A stretch of 64,000 bases of DNA from Streptomyces marispadix (GCF_022524345.1 NZ_JAKWJU010000002.1:3410001-3474000); one strand, 5' to 3'. Positions 38,791 to 47,999 are shown, counted from the first letter of the stretch. Notes: generated by a model not told the origin, from the sequence alone. Numbers and translations: made by a program.

Positions 38791-39891
38791 TCAGATCCTT
38801 GGTTCTATGCGGGCGATCGCTCGTAGCACGCGTGGTGCGATGCGGGAGATCGCTCGTGTCACGCGGGCTTCGGGCGTCACGGTGACGACCGCCTGGTTGC
38901 GTATGACGGCGCGCATGATCGTTGTGGCGGCTTTCTCCGGTGGGTAGCCGCGCAGTTTGTACAGCCGTGTGATCCGTTCGCGGCGGCGCCGTTGTGCTGC
39001 CTCGTCGAGGCCGACGAAGCGTGCGGTGCCGGTGATGCCGGTGGTCACGAATCCGGGGCAGACGGCTGTGACGCCGATGTCCTTTCCTGCGAGTTCCGCG
39101 CGTAGGCATTCGCTCAGCATCAGCACTGCCGCTTTGGACGTGCCGTACGCGGGCAGCAGCCTGGTGGGCTGGTAGGCGGCGGCGGACGCGATGTTGACGA
39201 TGTGTCCTCCTTGCCCGCGGTCTGCCATCTGTCTGCCGAAGAGGCGGCAGCCGTGGATGACGCCCCAGAGGTTGGTGTCCAGGGTTCGCTGCCAGTCTTC
39301 GACGCTGGTGTCCAGGAAGGGCCCTGAGACGCCTATGCCGGCGTTGTTGACGAGGACGTCGACGGTTCCGTGTTCGTCGGCGACTTTCGCGGCGAGCTTC
39401 TCCATCCGGTGTTGGTCGCTCACGTCGGCGGTCTCGGCCCACGCCTGTGCGGCGCCTGCCTGTATGGCCGAGTCGGCGGTGTGCGCGGCTCGTTCGCCGT
39501 CGATGTCCACTGCTATGACTCGTGCTCCGGCGGCTGCGAAGGTCAGGGCGGTGGCCCGGCCGATGCCGCTTCCCGCGCCGGTGATCAGCACGAGTCTGCC
39601 GCCGAAGCGTTCCGCGAAGGTCTTCGAGTAGCGCTTCTCGGATGCTTTCTCGACGGTCTTCGCAACGGCCTTGTCGGGTGACTCAGCGAAGGTCTTGCCG
39701 TGTGCGGCGGCGGTGGCGGCGCTGGTGTCCCGCCGGTCGTGCCGCGGTTCGGGCCGGGGGTCCGTAGGCCCGTTCTCCCGGGCGTCGACGAAGTCGCCGA
39801 TCCAGGTGGCCAGTTGGTCGGGCCGCGTGCGCGGGATCCAGTGTCTGGCGTCGATGGTCCGCCGGGTCACGTCGGGCGCCCATGTCTCCAC
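38791..39891 (-). CDS. Short-chain dehydrogenase half of a split EphD-like fusion
   Basis: A 366-residue open frame. Its first 40 residues (TIDARHWIPRTRPDQLATWI) are the C-terminal end of an alpha/beta hydrolase, with the catalytic His of the HW motif. After a low-complexity linker comes a classical SDR domain: TGAGSGIG cofactor motif, NNAG, and active-site YGTSK. The same frame stays in register further upstream (DCHAHVPVQLITPTRD) into the hydrolase gene, so this is not an independent gene but the 3' part of a hydrolase-SDR fusion, as in mycobacterial EphD. The ATG at 39891 has no RBS. Reductase substrate unknown. Confidence 0.8.
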   Translation of the reverse strand: METWAPDVTRRTIDARHWIPRTRPDQLATWIGDFVDARENGPTDPRPEPRHDRRDTSAATAAAHGKTFAESPDKAVAKTVEKASEKRYSKTFAERFGGRLVLITGAGSGIGRATALTFAAAGARVIAVDIDGERAAHTADSAIQAGAAQAWAETADVSDQHRMEKLAAKVADEHGTVDVLVNNAGIGVSGPFLDTSVEDWQRTLDTNLWGVIHGCRLFGRQMADRGQGGHIVNIASAAAYQPTRLLPAYGTSKAAVLMLSECLRAELAGKDIGVTAVCPGFVTTGITGTARFVGLDEAAQRRRRERITRLYKLRGYPPEKAATTIMRAVIRNQAVVTVTPEARVTRAISRIAPRVLRAIARIEPRI

Positions 39892-39922
39892 GTCGTCGTA
39901 GAGCCGTTCGCTGAGGAAGGCG

Positions 39923-40882
39923 TCACGGGTCGGTGTGATCAGTTGGACGGGGACGTGGGCGTGGCAGTCCTCTCTGGGGGCGGCGCAGCCTGTAGCGCAC
40001 GTTGTCGCGGTAGAGCCAGGCTCCGTGGGCGGCGTCGCGCGGCAGCGACGAGGTGGGGTAGCCGTCGTCGGGGAGTTTCTCGGCGCGGCGCAGCAGCCGC
40101 GGCCAGTACCGGGACAGCGGCCCGCGCCATGCCAGTTCGGGCAGGACGGGGGTGTGGAGCATGTAGACGTACCAGGAGCGGGCGCCTTGGGCGGCTGCCT
40201 GGGCGAGTCGCCGTGGTGTGGGGCGGCTGACGCGTTTTTTGATCCAGTGTCCGAAGTGGTCGAGGGACGGGCCGGACATGGAGGTGAGGGAGGCGATGCG
40301 GCCTCGGGTCTCCTCGGTGGTGGCGAATTCCCAGCCTTGTACGGAGCCCCAGTCGTGTCCCACCACGTGTACGGGCCGCCCGGGGGAGACGGCTTCGGCG
40401 ACGGTGAGGAAGTCCTGGGTGAGTTTTTCCAGGGTGAAGCCGCCGCGTAGGGGTGTGGGTGCGGAGGAGCGGCCGCAGCCTCGTACGTCGTAGGCCACGA
40501 CGTGGTAGCGGCCGGAGAGCCGTCGCGCGATCTTCGTCCAGACTTCCTTGCTGTCGGGGTAGCCGTGTACGAGGACGACGGTGGGCTGTCGGGGGTCGCC
40601 GAGTTCCGCGACGCACAGTTCGACGCCTTCGGGTGTGCGTACTCGCCGTTCCCTTGCGCCTTCGAGTGCCGCGTCGGGTGCGCGGTGGAGTGCCGTGCCG
40701 GTGCTCTTCGCCGGTGCCGTGCCCTGCTTCGGCATCAGTCCCCGGTCTCCGCTGTGTCCGCCGTCGCCGCCGTCGCCTGTGTCGTTGCGGCCTTGGCCGT
40801 CGTCCCGCTCGTTCACAGTTCCCCCACCTGTCGGTGCCGGCGGCGCCTGGAGGTGGCCGCCGGGTCGGTGTGTGGCCGACAT
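39923..40882 (-). CDS. Alpha/beta-hydrolase half of a split EphD-like fusion
   Basis: A 319-residue frame. Epoxide-hydrolase-like features: VLVHGYPDS oxyanion hole, YDVRGCGRSS, and nucleophile Asp in VVGHDWGSVQG. It ends abruptly in an Arg/Pro stretch (RGLPRPRPRPTDHTDP) that is out of frame: the true continuation is one base away, in the frame of the SDR half. The shift falls in a five-C run (plus strand G5 at 39976-39980). The hydrolase alone lacks its acid and His catalytic residues. ATG 40882 is taken as start; the first 75 residues are a disordered Gly/Asp-rich extension. Confidence 0.8.
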   Translation of the reverse strand: MSATHRPGGHLQAPPAPTGGGTVNERDDGQGRNDTGDGGDGGHSGDRGLMPKQGTAPAKSTGTALHRAPDAALEGARERRVRTPEGVELCVAELGDPRQPTVVLVHGYPDSKEVWTKIARRLSGRYHVVAYDVRGCGRSSAPTPLRGGFTLEKLTQDFLTVAEAVSPGRPVHVVGHDWGSVQGWEFATTEETRGRIASLTSMSGPSLDHFGHWIKKRVSRPTPRRLAQAAAQGARSWYVYMLHTPVLPELAWRGPLSRYWPRLLRRAEKLPDDGYPTSSLPRDAAHGAWLYRDNVRYRLRRPQRGLPRPRPRPTDHTDP

Positions 40883-40886
40883 GGTC

Positions 40887-40916
40887 AAGATGACTACGGG
40901 TCGCGGTGGGCGTCAA
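40887..40916 (-). promoter_or_regulatory. Candidate promoter of the EphD-like gene
   Basis: On the minus strand TTGACG (40911-40916) stands 18 bp from CATCTT (40887-40892), which is 4 bases before the ATG at 40882. No RBS, so a leaderless message is possible. Confidence 0.35.
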
Positions 40917-41117
40917 CAGGGCTTCGGTGCCTGTGGATACCGGCGGTAAGCAATGGTGGTGCGGGTGTGCGCCGGGCCGGGGGCCCATCTGCCCGTCGCG
41001 GGGCGGGTTTTGGCCCCGCCTGGTAGGACCTGGCCGTGCCTGGCCCCTCTTGTCCTACGACCCCCTTAAGGGAGCATCACCCTTCGGTACCAGTCGGATC
41101 CAGCCCCCTGGGCGGAC

Positions 41118-41145
41118 GTGACACATGGCTGTGAGGCCCTAGCGT
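41118..41145 (+). promoter_or_regulatory. Promoter of the double ABC operon (leaderless)
   Basis: GTGACA (41118-41123), 16-bp spacer, TAGCGT (41140-41145), then 7 bases to the GTG start. No Shine-Dalgarno is present, so translation likely begins at the very 5' end of the message. Confidence 0.6.
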
Positions 41146-41152
41146 CTGGGGT

Positions 41153-42220
41153 GTGACTGTGATTGCTATCGAAAGCCTGACCAAGCGGTACCCACGGGTG
41201 ACCGCGCTGGACCGGCTGACCGTAGGCATCACACCGGGTGTTACCGGCCTGGTGGGCGCCAACGGGGCCGGTAAATCGACCCTCATCAAGATCCTGCTGG
41301 GGCTCGCTCCCGCGACGGAGGGCGGCGCCACGGTGCTCGGTCTCGACGTGGCCCGCGAGGGCTCGGCGATCCGTGAGCGCGTCGGCTACATGCCCGAGCA
41401 CGACTGTCTGCCGCCCGATGTGTCGGCGACGGAGTTCGTCGTGCACATGGCCCGCATGTCGGGGCTGCCGTTCACCGCGGCACGTGAGCGTACGGCGGAC
41501 ACCCTGCGCCATGTCGGCCTGTACGAGGAGCGCTACCGCCCCATGGGCGGCTATTCGACGGGCATGAAGCAGCGCGTCAAGCTCGCTCAGGCCCTGGTGC
41601 ACGACCCGAAGCTGGTGCTGCTGGACGAGCCGACGAACGGCCTGGACCCGGTGGGCCGTGACGAGATGCTCGCCCTGATCCGCCGTGTCCACACGGACTT
41701 CGGCATCTCGGTGCTCGTCACGTCGCATCTGCTGGGCGAGTTGGAGCGCACGTGCGACCACGTCGTCGTCATCGACGGCGGCAAGCTGCTGCGTGCCTCC
41801 AGCACGGCCGACTTCACCAAGAGCACCCCGTCGCTGACGGTGGAGGTCACGGACACCGATGCCCATCCGGACGGTACGGAGGCGCTGCGTTCGGCGCTGG
41901 CGGCCGCCGGTCTGACCGCGCGTGCCCCGGGTTCTGCGGGTGCGCCGGGTGCCGGCCATGTGCTGATGGTCGACGCCTCGGACGAGTCGGCGTACGACAC
42001 GGTGCGCGACACCGTCGTGGAGCTGGGTCTGGGTCTGGTGCGGATGGAGCAGAGCCGCCACCGCATCGCCGAGGTCTTCCAGGACGACGACCGGACCGAC
42101 GGCCACGCGGGGGCCTCCCCTGCCATGTCGTCCTCGGCGGCGGGCCCGGCCACCGCCGGCGACCCGGCAGCCGACTGTCAACTCCAGCCGCAGAAGGGAG
42201 GCAGCGGCGATGCCGTCTGA
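41153..42220 (+). CDS. ABC transporter ATP-binding protein (first pair)
   Basis: A 355-residue ATPase: Walker A GANGAGKST, signature YSTGMKQRVK, Walker B KLVLLDEPTNGLD and H-loop VTSHLLGE. The C-terminal 100 residues are a regulatory extension that ends in a Ser/Ala/Pro-rich tail. The layout is that of ABC-2-type exporters of unknown substrate. It overlaps the permease gene by 11 bp. Start GTG 41153 rests on the leaderless promoter. Confidence 0.93.
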   Translation: MTVIAIESLTKRYPRVTALDRLTVGITPGVTGLVGANGAGKSTLIKILLGLAPATEGGATVLGLDVAREGSAIRERVGYMPEHDCLPPDVSATEFVVHMARMSGLPFTAARERTADTLRHVGLYEERYRPMGGYSTGMKQRVKLAQALVHDPKLVLLDEPTNGLDPVGRDEMLALIRRVHTDFGISVLVTSHLLGELERTCDHVVVIDGGKLLRASSTADFTKSTPSLTVEVTDTDAHPDGTEALRSALAAAGLTARAPGSAGAPGAGHVLMVDASDESAYDTVRDTVVELGLGLVRMEQSRHRIAEVFQDDDRTDGHAGASPAMSSSAAGPATAGDPAADCQLQPQKGGSGDAV

Positions 42221-43151
42221 GCCTCACGCCAGCACGAGCACGTCCGTCGCGACCGCGGGCCGCCCGCCGGGGCAGCGCGGCGACGACGTCATCCACAACA
42301 TCGGCTACCGCAACTACGACGGTCCGCGACTGGGCCGCGGCTATGCCCGCACCTCTCTGTTCGAGCAGTCCCTGCGCGGCGCGTACGGCCTGGGCCGTTC
42401 CGCGAAGTCGAAGGTGCTGCCGATGATCCTCTTCGCGGTCATGTGCGTGCCGGCGGCGATCGTCGTCGCCGTGACGGTCTTCACCAAGGCCAAGCAGATG
42501 CCGGTCGACTACAACGAGTACGTCGTGCAGATGCAGCCGGTCATCGGCGTGTACATCGCGGCCATGGCGCCTCAGGCGGTCTCCCTGGATCTGCGTTTCC
42601 GTGTGGTGCCGCTGTACTTCTCGCGTCCCATCGAGCGCGGCGACTACGTCGGCGCCAAGTACGCGGCGCTCACCGCCGCCGTGTTCGTCTTCACCGCCAC
42701 GTCGGTGCTGATCCTCTACGTCGGGGCGCTGCTGGCGAAGCTCGACTTCGGGGACGAGACGAAGGGCTTCGCGCTGGGGCTGGTGTGCTGTCTGGTCTTC
42801 TCCGTGCTGCATGCGGGCATCGCGCTGGCCGTGGCCGCCGCGACTCCGCGGCGCGGTTTCGGCGTCGCCGCGATCATCGCCGTGATGACCATTCCGTACA
42901 TGCTGGTCAGCGCGCTTCAGGCGATCGTCGCCGAGCAGGACAACGCCGCCGCGATCGGCTGGCTGGGTCTGGCGTCACCGGGGTCGCTCGTGGACGGTCT
43001 CCAGAGCAAGCTGCTCGACGGGCACAACGCCTTCCCCAGGGGCGAGGAGCTGACGTCCATGCAGACCTCCGCGTATGTGGCGCTGACGCTGGTGCTCATC
43101 GCGGGCACGTACGCGTTGCTGCTGCGCCGCTATCGGAAGGCGGGGCTGTGA
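42210..43151 (+). CDS. ABC transporter permease (first pair)
   Basis: A 313-residue membrane protein with six predicted helices (from about residue 72), preceded by a cytoplasmic stretch with NIGYRNYDGPRLGR, a box shared by actinobacterial ABC-2 permeases of this type. It pairs with the ATPase just upstream. ATG 42210 lies inside the end of that gene. Substrate unknown. Confidence 0.9.
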   Translation: MPSEPHASTSTSVATAGRPPGQRGDDVIHNIGYRNYDGPRLGRGYARTSLFEQSLRGAYGLGRSAKSKVLPMILFAVMCVPAAIVVAVTVFTKAKQMPVDYNEYVVQMQPVIGVYIAAMAPQAVSLDLRFRVVPLYFSRPIERGDYVGAKYAALTAAVFVFTATSVLILYVGALLAKLDFGDETKGFALGLVCCLVFSVLHAGIALAVAAATPRRGFGVAAIIAVMTIPYMLVSALQAIVAEQDNAAAIGWLGLASPGSLVDGLQSKLLDGHNAFPRGEELTSMQTSAYVALTLVLIAGTYALLLRRYRKAGL

Positions 43152-43227
43152 CCGCCTTCGCTCCCGGGCGCCGCCCGGGCAGGACTCCAGGACCCACCGC
43201 CGCCTCTCGATGGAACGGGCTACGCCC

Positions 43228-44145
43228 ATGACTACTGTGCACATCGACCACACGTCCCGCTGGTTCGGGAACGTCGTCGCCGTCAACGACATCACCATGG
43301 ACATCGGTCCCGGCGTCACGGGCCTGCTGGGGCCGAACGGCGCGGGCAAGTCCACGCTCATCAACATGATGGGCGGCTTCCTGCCGCCTTCGACGGGAAG
43401 TGTCACTCTCGACGGCGCCCCGATCTGGCGCAATCAGGACGCCTACCGGGAGATCGGCCTCGTGCCCGAGCGTGAGGGGATGTACGACTTCCTCACGGGC
43501 TGGGACTTCGTACTGGCCAACGCCGAGCTGCACAAGCTCTCCGACCCGGCCGCCGCGGCCCGCAGGGCGCTGGCCACGGTGGAGATGGAGCAGGCGCAGG
43601 ACCGCAAGATCTCCACGTACAGCAAGGGCATGCGGCAGCGCGTGAAGATGGCGTCGGCGCTGGTGCACGATCCGTCGGTGCTGCTCCTGGACGAGCCGTT
43701 CAACGGCATGGACCCGCGGCAGCGGATGCAGTTGATGCAGCTTCTGCGGCAGATGGGAGACGCGGGCCGGACGGTGCTGTTCTCCTCGCACATCCTGGAG
43801 GAGGTCGAGCAGCTCGCCTCCCACATCGAGGTGGTGGTGGCGGGCAGGCACGCGGCGAGCGGCGACTTCCGCAAGATCCGCCGCCTGATGACGGACCGTC
43901 CGCACCGCTATCTCGTACGTTCCAGCGACGACCGGAGGCTTGCGGCTGCGCTCATCGCGGACGCGTCCACGGCGGGCATCGAGCTGGACTGGAACGAGAA
44001 GGCCCTCCAGATCCAGGCCATCGACTTCGGCCGGTTCACGGAGGTCCTTCCGCGTCTGGCACGCGAGCACGGCATCCGGCTCTTCACGGTCTCGCCGTCG
44101 GACGAGTCCCTGGAGAGCGTCTTCTCGTACCTCGTCGCGGCCTGA
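43228..44145 (+). CDS. ABC transporter ATP-binding protein (second pair)
   Basis: A 305-residue ATPase: Walker A GPNGAGKST, signature YSKGMRQRVK, Walker B SVLLLDEPFNGMD, H-loop FSSHILEE. ATG 43228 (MTTVHIDHTSRWFG) gives the normal family start; an ATG six codons earlier has no RBS. It lies 76 bp after the first permease and 14 bp before the second, so all four genes form one operon. Confidence 0.92.
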   Translation: MTTVHIDHTSRWFGNVVAVNDITMDIGPGVTGLLGPNGAGKSTLINMMGGFLPPSTGSVTLDGAPIWRNQDAYREIGLVPEREGMYDFLTGWDFVLANAELHKLSDPAAAARRALATVEMEQAQDRKISTYSKGMRQRVKMASALVHDPSVLLLDEPFNGMDPRQRMQLMQLLRQMGDAGRTVLFSSHILEEVEQLASHIEVVVAGRHAASGDFRKIRRLMTDRPHRYLVRSSDDRRLAAALIADASTAGIELDWNEKALQIQAIDFGRFTEVLPRLAREHGIRLFTVSPSDESLESVFSYLVAA

Positions 44146-44159
44146 AGGGAGCCTTCACG

Positions 44160-44882
44160 ATGTACAACACGACAGTCGCACGGCTCACCTACAGGGCGCT
44201 GCTGGGGCGCCGTCGCGCGCTGCTGCTGTGTGCGCTTCCGCTGCTGCTGCTGGTCGTCGCGGTGGCGGTGCGTCTGCTCGGCGACGTCGACGACGACATC
44301 ACCAAGCAGCTCCTCGGCGGTTTCGCGATGGCGACCATCGTCCCGCTCATCGGCGTCGTCGCCGGGACGGGCGCCATCGCGCCGGAGATCGACGACGGTT
44401 CGGTGGTGTATCTGCTGTCGAAGCCGCTGCGCCGCTCCAGCATCGTCGTCACGAAGCTGCTCGTCGCGATCGGTGTGACGGTCGTCTTCTCGGCCGTTCC
44501 CACGTTCGTGGCGGGTTACGTCCTCAACGGCGACAGCCAGCAGATCGCCTCGGCCTACGCGGTCGCCGCCGCTGCCGCGTCCGTCGCCTACAGTGCGCTG
44601 TTCCTGCTGCTGGGCACGGTCTCCCGGCACGCGGTCGTGATCGGCCTGGTCTACGCGCTGATCTGGGAGGCGCTGTTCGGGAGTCTGGTGCCGGGCGCGC
44701 GGGAGCTTTCGGTGCAGCAGTGGGCGCTGACGCTGGCGCAGAAGGTCGGCGGCAGCGGCGCGGGCATCACCTCCGAGGTGGGCATGGCCACGGGTGTGAC
44801 GCTGCTGGCCGCGGCCACGGTGGGCGGTGCCTGGTTCGCGAGCCGCAAGCTTCGTACGTTGACGCTCGCCGGGGAGGAGTGA
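44160..44882 (+). CDS. ABC transporter permease (second pair)
   Basis: A 240-residue ABC-2 type membrane subunit with six helices (about 20-38, 52-75, 97-118, 128-150, 155-175 and 215-233) and the IAPEIDDGSVVYLLSKPL loop typical of the class. AAGGGAG stands 8 bases before the ATG. The four-gene operon ends at a strong hairpin. Confidence 0.9.
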   Translation: MYNTTVARLTYRALLGRRRALLLCALPLLLLVVAVAVRLLGDVDDDITKQLLGGFAMATIVPLIGVVAGTGAIAPEIDDGSVVYLLSKPLRRSSIVVTKLLVAIGVTVVFSAVPTFVAGYVLNGDSQQIASAYAVAAAAASVAYSALFLLLGTVSRHAVVIGLVYALIWEALFGSLVPGARELSVQQWALTLAQKVGGSGAGITSEVGMATGVTLLAAATVGGAWFASRKLRTLTLAGEE

Positions 44883-44912
44883 CCGGCCCGGCGTGCGGGC
44901 GTGACGGGTGAG

Positions 44913-44954
44913 GGGCGGGGCCGCGGTCGGTGAAGACCGCGGCCCCGCCCTCTT
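44913..44954 (+). terminator. Rho-independent-type hairpin after the ABC operon
   Basis: Perfect 16-bp stem (GGGCGGGGCCGCGGTC at 44913-44928 and its complement at 44935-44950), 6-nt loop, then TCTT. It sits 31 bp past the last ABC stop. Confidence 0.85.
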
Positions 44955-45070
44955 ACGTGTGACGGGCGCCGGCCGCGAGGGGGCTGCCGCGCACCCGGTG
45001 CCGGGCGGTGAGGCGTGTGGTGCGCCGACCGGCAGATGAGACGCCGGACGCGTCCGCTCACGGGCGCGGC

Positions 45071-45076
45071 TAACGT
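45071..45076 (+). promoter_or_regulatory. -10 box of leaderless pheA
   Basis: TAACGT, 6 bases before the ATG at 45083, with no RBS in between. The -35 region is poor. Confidence 0.5.
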
Positions 45077-45082
45077 GTCCTC

Positions 45083-46012
45083 ATGTCACCAGCGAGCCGC
45101 TACGCCTACCTCGGCCCTGAGGGGACCTTCACCGAGGCCGCCCTGCGCACCCTCCCCGAGGCCGCCACCCGCGATCTGATCCCGATGGTGTCCGTGCCCG
45201 CCGCTTTGGACGCCGTACGCAACGGGGAGGCCGCCGCGGCTCTGGTTCCCATCGAGAACTCCGTGGAGGGCGGTGTCACGGCGACACTCGACGAGCTGGC
45301 GAGCGGCCGTCCGCTGATGATCTACCGCGAGGTGCTGCTGCCGATCGCGTTCGCGCTGCTGGCCCGGCCGGGCACTCCGATGGAGAGCATCAAGACGGTC
45401 ACGGGCCATCCGGTCTCGCAGCCGCAGGTGCGGCGCTGGACGGCGGAGCATCTCCCGGACGCGGTGTGGGAGTCGGCGGCGTCCAACGCCGACGGCGCGC
45501 GGCTGGTGCAGGAGGGCCGCTACGACGCGGCGTTCGCGGGCGAGTTCGCCGCCGCCACCTACGGTCTGGAGCCGCTGGTGACGGGCATCCACGACGCGGA
45601 CGACGCGGTGACGCGTTTCGTGCTGGTGGGCCGCCCGGCGCGGCCGGCGGCGGCGACCGGCTCGGACAAGACGTCGGTGGTCTTCTGGCTGCGCGACGAC
45701 CATCCGGGCGCGCTGCTGGAGGTCCTTCAGGAGTTCGCGTCGCGCGGCGTGAACATGATGCGCATCGAGTCCCGGCCCACCGGGGAGGGCATCGGCCGCT
45801 ACTGCTTCTCGGTGGACTGTGAGGGCCATGTGCAGGACCGCCGGGTGGGGGACGTGCTGATGGGTCTGAAGCGTGCGTGCGAGCAGGTGCGCTACCTCGG
45901 TTCGTATCCGCGTGCCGACGGCGGTCACGCGGTGGAGCGGCCGGGCACGACGGACGCGGAGTTCGTGGAGGCGGCGGACTGGCTGACGCGCTGCATGGAC
46001 GGCAGGGGCTGA
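45083..46012 (+). CDS. pheA: Prephenate dehydratase
   Basis: A 309-residue monofunctional enzyme that makes phenylpyruvate from prephenate. The catalytic domain shows YLGPEGTFTEAAL, VPIENSVEGGV and TRFVLVGRP (the conserved TRF). An ACT domain for feedback by phenylalanine follows from about residue 195, with HPGALLEVLQEF and the effector motif ESRP. The aminotransferase at 18.2 kb could complete the path to phenylalanine. Confidence 0.96.
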   Translation: MSPASRYAYLGPEGTFTEAALRTLPEAATRDLIPMVSVPAALDAVRNGEAAAALVPIENSVEGGVTATLDELASGRPLMIYREVLLPIAFALLARPGTPMESIKTVTGHPVSQPQVRRWTAEHLPDAVWESAASNADGARLVQEGRYDAAFAGEFAAATYGLEPLVTGIHDADDAVTRFVLVGRPARPAAATGSDKTSVVFWLRDDHPGALLEVLQEFASRGVNMMRIESRPTGEGIGRYCFSVDCEGHVQDRRVGDVLMGLKRACEQVRYLGSYPRADGGHAVERPGTTDAEFVEAADWLTRCMDGRG

Positions 46013-46100
46013 ACGCGGCACCTGCGGTTCGGGGGCGGCTCGGGCGGTTCCGGTGGTGTGCGGGGCTGTGACGAGGGACGCGGCGGGCCGCTCCCAAAAG

Positions 46101-46412
46101 TTATCCACAGGGCCTCGGCGTTCCTGTGCACAACTCGTGGGCTCGTAAAGGGTGTTACGGGCAAATCGGAATGAAGACCTCAAAGGGCTTCGCAACGCAT
46201 TCCGTCCTGTTTCGTCACGGCAATTCTCCTCGATCACACTTCTGTGTGAGACAACCCCGCTCGAACGAGTGCTTGCTACATGTTTGGGGCGAGATATCCG
46301 GGGTGGGCGGGATTCCCAGGAACGATCTCCTCCACAATCCACAGCCGCCCCCGGGGCCCTGTGGAAAGTATTGAGGGGGTGTGGGGCGGGCTGTGGATAA
46401 GTCCGTGGACAA
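46101..46412. promoter_or_regulatory. Cluster of DnaA-box-like sites
   Basis: Two near-perfect pairs: TTATCCACA at 46101-46109 with TGTGCACAA at 46125-46133 (24 bp start to start, opposite orientation), and TGTGGATAA at 46392-46400 with CGTGGACAA at 46404-46412 (both reverse, 12 bp apart). Two weaker sites lie between, at 46335-46343 (CAATCCACA) and 46360-46368 (TGTGGAAAG). The consensus is TTATCCACA/TTGTCCACA. Neither dnaA nor dnaN is near, so this is not oriC; a DnaA-titrating locus is the likeliest reading. Confidence 0.6.
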
Positions 46413-46683
46413 CTCCCCCCGCTCCGCCCGCGATTCCCCTCCCGGCGCCCCACTCGCCCCTCTCCCGCGCCCACTTCACGCACCGCGCCCGCTGCCTCAA
46501 CTCCCGCTCCCCGGCGCAGAGATGGCAGGTGGGGCAGGTGCGAAACGCCCGTTCACGCCGGGCGCGGCCCGCACGTGGTGCGGCACCGAGAGCCCGCCGA
46601 TCTCCCCCGGAGTCGGGCAACTCCGGCCGATAGCCGACCATTTCCGATGGAATTTCCGGGTCCGCCACCGCCGTGGTACTCGG

Positions 46684-46712
46684 TCGAGACGGAGAGGTCC
46701 CACCGGTACCCT
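46684..46712 (+). promoter_or_regulatory. Candidate leaderless serS promoter
   Basis: TACCCT (46707-46712) ends 6 bases before the GTG at 46719, and TCGAGA stands 17 bp further up as a weak -35 box. Confidence 0.45.
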
Positions 46713-46718
46713 GACGGG

Positions 46719-47999
46719 GTGATTGACCTCCGACTGCTCCGTGACGATCCCGAAAGTGTCCGCGAATCCCAGCGCGCCCGCGGAGAGGACGTCGGCATCG
46801 TCGACGCCCTGCTCTCCGCGGACGAACGGCGAAGGTCGTCCAGCGTCAGCTTCGACGAACTGCGCTCCGAGCAGAAGCAGCTCGGCAAGCTGATTCCCAA
46901 GGCCGACGGCGACGAGAAGGCCGAACTGCTGAAGAAGGCCGGTGAACTCTCCGCCGCCGTGAAGGCCGCCGACGCCGCGCAGAACGAAGCCGCCGAGGAG
47001 ACCCAGCGGCTGCTGCGCCAGCTCGGCAACGTCGTACACCCGGACGTACCGGTGGGCGGCGAGGAGGACTTCACCGTCCGCGAGACGATCGGCTCGCCAC
47101 GCGACTTCGCCGCCGAGGGCTTCGAACCGAAGGACCACCTCGAACTCGGCCAGCTCCTCGGAGCGATCGACGTCGAGCGCGGCGCCAAGGTCTCCGGCTC
47201 GCGCTTCTACTACCTCACCGGCGTCGGCGCCCTGCTGGAGCTGGCCCTCGTCAACGCCGCCGTCGCCCAGGCCACCGAGGCGGGCTTCACGCCCATGCTC
47301 ACACCGGCTCTCGTGAAGCCGCAGGCCATGGAGGGCACCGGCTTCCTCGGGCAGGCAGCCCAGGACGTCTACCACCTGGAGAAGGACGACTTCTATCTGG
47401 TGGGCACCTCCGAAGTGCCCCTCGCCGGCTACCACATGGACGAGATCATCGACGCCTCCCGGCTGCCGCTGCGCTACGCCGCCTTCTCGCCCTGCTTCCG
47501 CCGCGAGGCCGGTTCGTACGGCAAGGACACCCGGGGGATCTTCCGGGTCCACCAGTTCGACAAGGTGGAGATGTTCTCCTACGTCGCGCCCGAGGACTCC
47601 GAGGCGGAGCATCTGCGCCTGCTGGAGTGGGAGAAGCAGTGGCTTACGGCCCTGGAGCTGCCGTTCCAGGTGATCGACGTCGCCACGGGCGATCTCGGCT
47701 CCTCCGCGGCCCGCAAGTACGACTGTGAGGCGTGGATCCCGACACAGGCCAAGTACCGGGAGCTGACGTCGACTTCGGACTGCACCGAGTTCCAGTCGCG
47801 GAGGCTGTCGATCCGGATGCGCGACGGCAAGAACGTAAGGCCGCTCGCGACGCTCAACGGCACGCTCTGCGCGGTGCCGCGCACGATCGTCGCGCTGCTG
47901 GAGAACCACCAGCAGGCGGACGGTTCGGTGCGGGTGCCCGAGCTGCTGCGTCCCTATCTGGGCGGGCGGGAGCGCCTGGAGCCGGTGGACGGCAAGTGA
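46719..47999 (+). CDS. serS: Seryl-tRNA synthetase
   Basis: A 426-residue class II synthetase. N-terminal coiled-coil arm (about 30-100, [20 protein letters not shown]), then motif 2 [20 protein letters not shown] and motif 3 [20 protein letters not shown]. It charges tRNA-Ser in the cytoplasm. The GTG at 46719 is preceded by a -10 box and no RBS. The stop overlaps the start of the following HAD gene (GTGA). Confidence 0.97.
   Translation: MIDLRLLRDDPESVRESQRARGEDVGIVDALLSADERRRSSSVSFDELRSEQKQLGKLIPKADGDEKAELLKKAGELSAAVKAADAAQNEAAEETQRLLRQLGNVVHPDVPVGGEEDFTVRETIGSPRDFAAEGFEPKDHLELGQLLGAIDVERGAKVSGSRFYYLTGVGALLELALVNAAVAQATEAGFTPMLTPALVKPQAMEGTGFLGQAAQDVYHLEKDDFYLVGTSEVPLAGYHMDEIIDASRLPLRYAAFSPCFRREAGSYGKDTRGIFRVHQFDKVEMFSYVAPEDSEAEHLRLLEWEKQWLTALELPFQVIDVATGDLGSSAARKYDCEAWIPTQAKYRELTSTSDCTEFQSRRLSIRMRDGKNVRPLATLNGTLCAVPRTIVALLENHQQADGSVRVPELLRPYLGGRERLEPVDGK

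Larger units (their letters stand above)
46013..46718. other. 706-bp pheA-serS intergenic region
   Basis: No gene is supported: the short frames here do not have coding composition. The stretch 46090-46420 is clearly lower in GC than the rest of the window. It carries the DnaA-box-like sites listed separately, and a small inverted repeat TCACAC-TTCT-GTGTGA at 46234-46249. The serS promoter is at the right end. Confidence 0.6.

Noticed and set aside
38791..39891. Independent SDR gene in the crt operon
   Set aside because: Its first 40 residues are the end of the hydrolase domain and the frame continues upstream, so it belongs to the split fusion gene.
45000..45082. Attenuator leader peptide before pheA
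   Set aside because: A -10 box lies 6 bases before the ATG, leaving no room for a leader.
46200..46270. tRNA or structured RNA gene in the low-GC gap
   Set aside because: Only two short inverted repeats; no cloverleaf or known RNA motif could be drawn.
46126..46400. Small protein genes in the pheA-serS gap
   Set aside because: Frames lack RBS and the third-position GC bias seen in all real genes here.
46095..46415. Chromosomal origin of replication
   Set aside because: Too few DnaA boxes for a Streptomyces oriC and flanked by pheA and serS instead of dnaA and dnaN.
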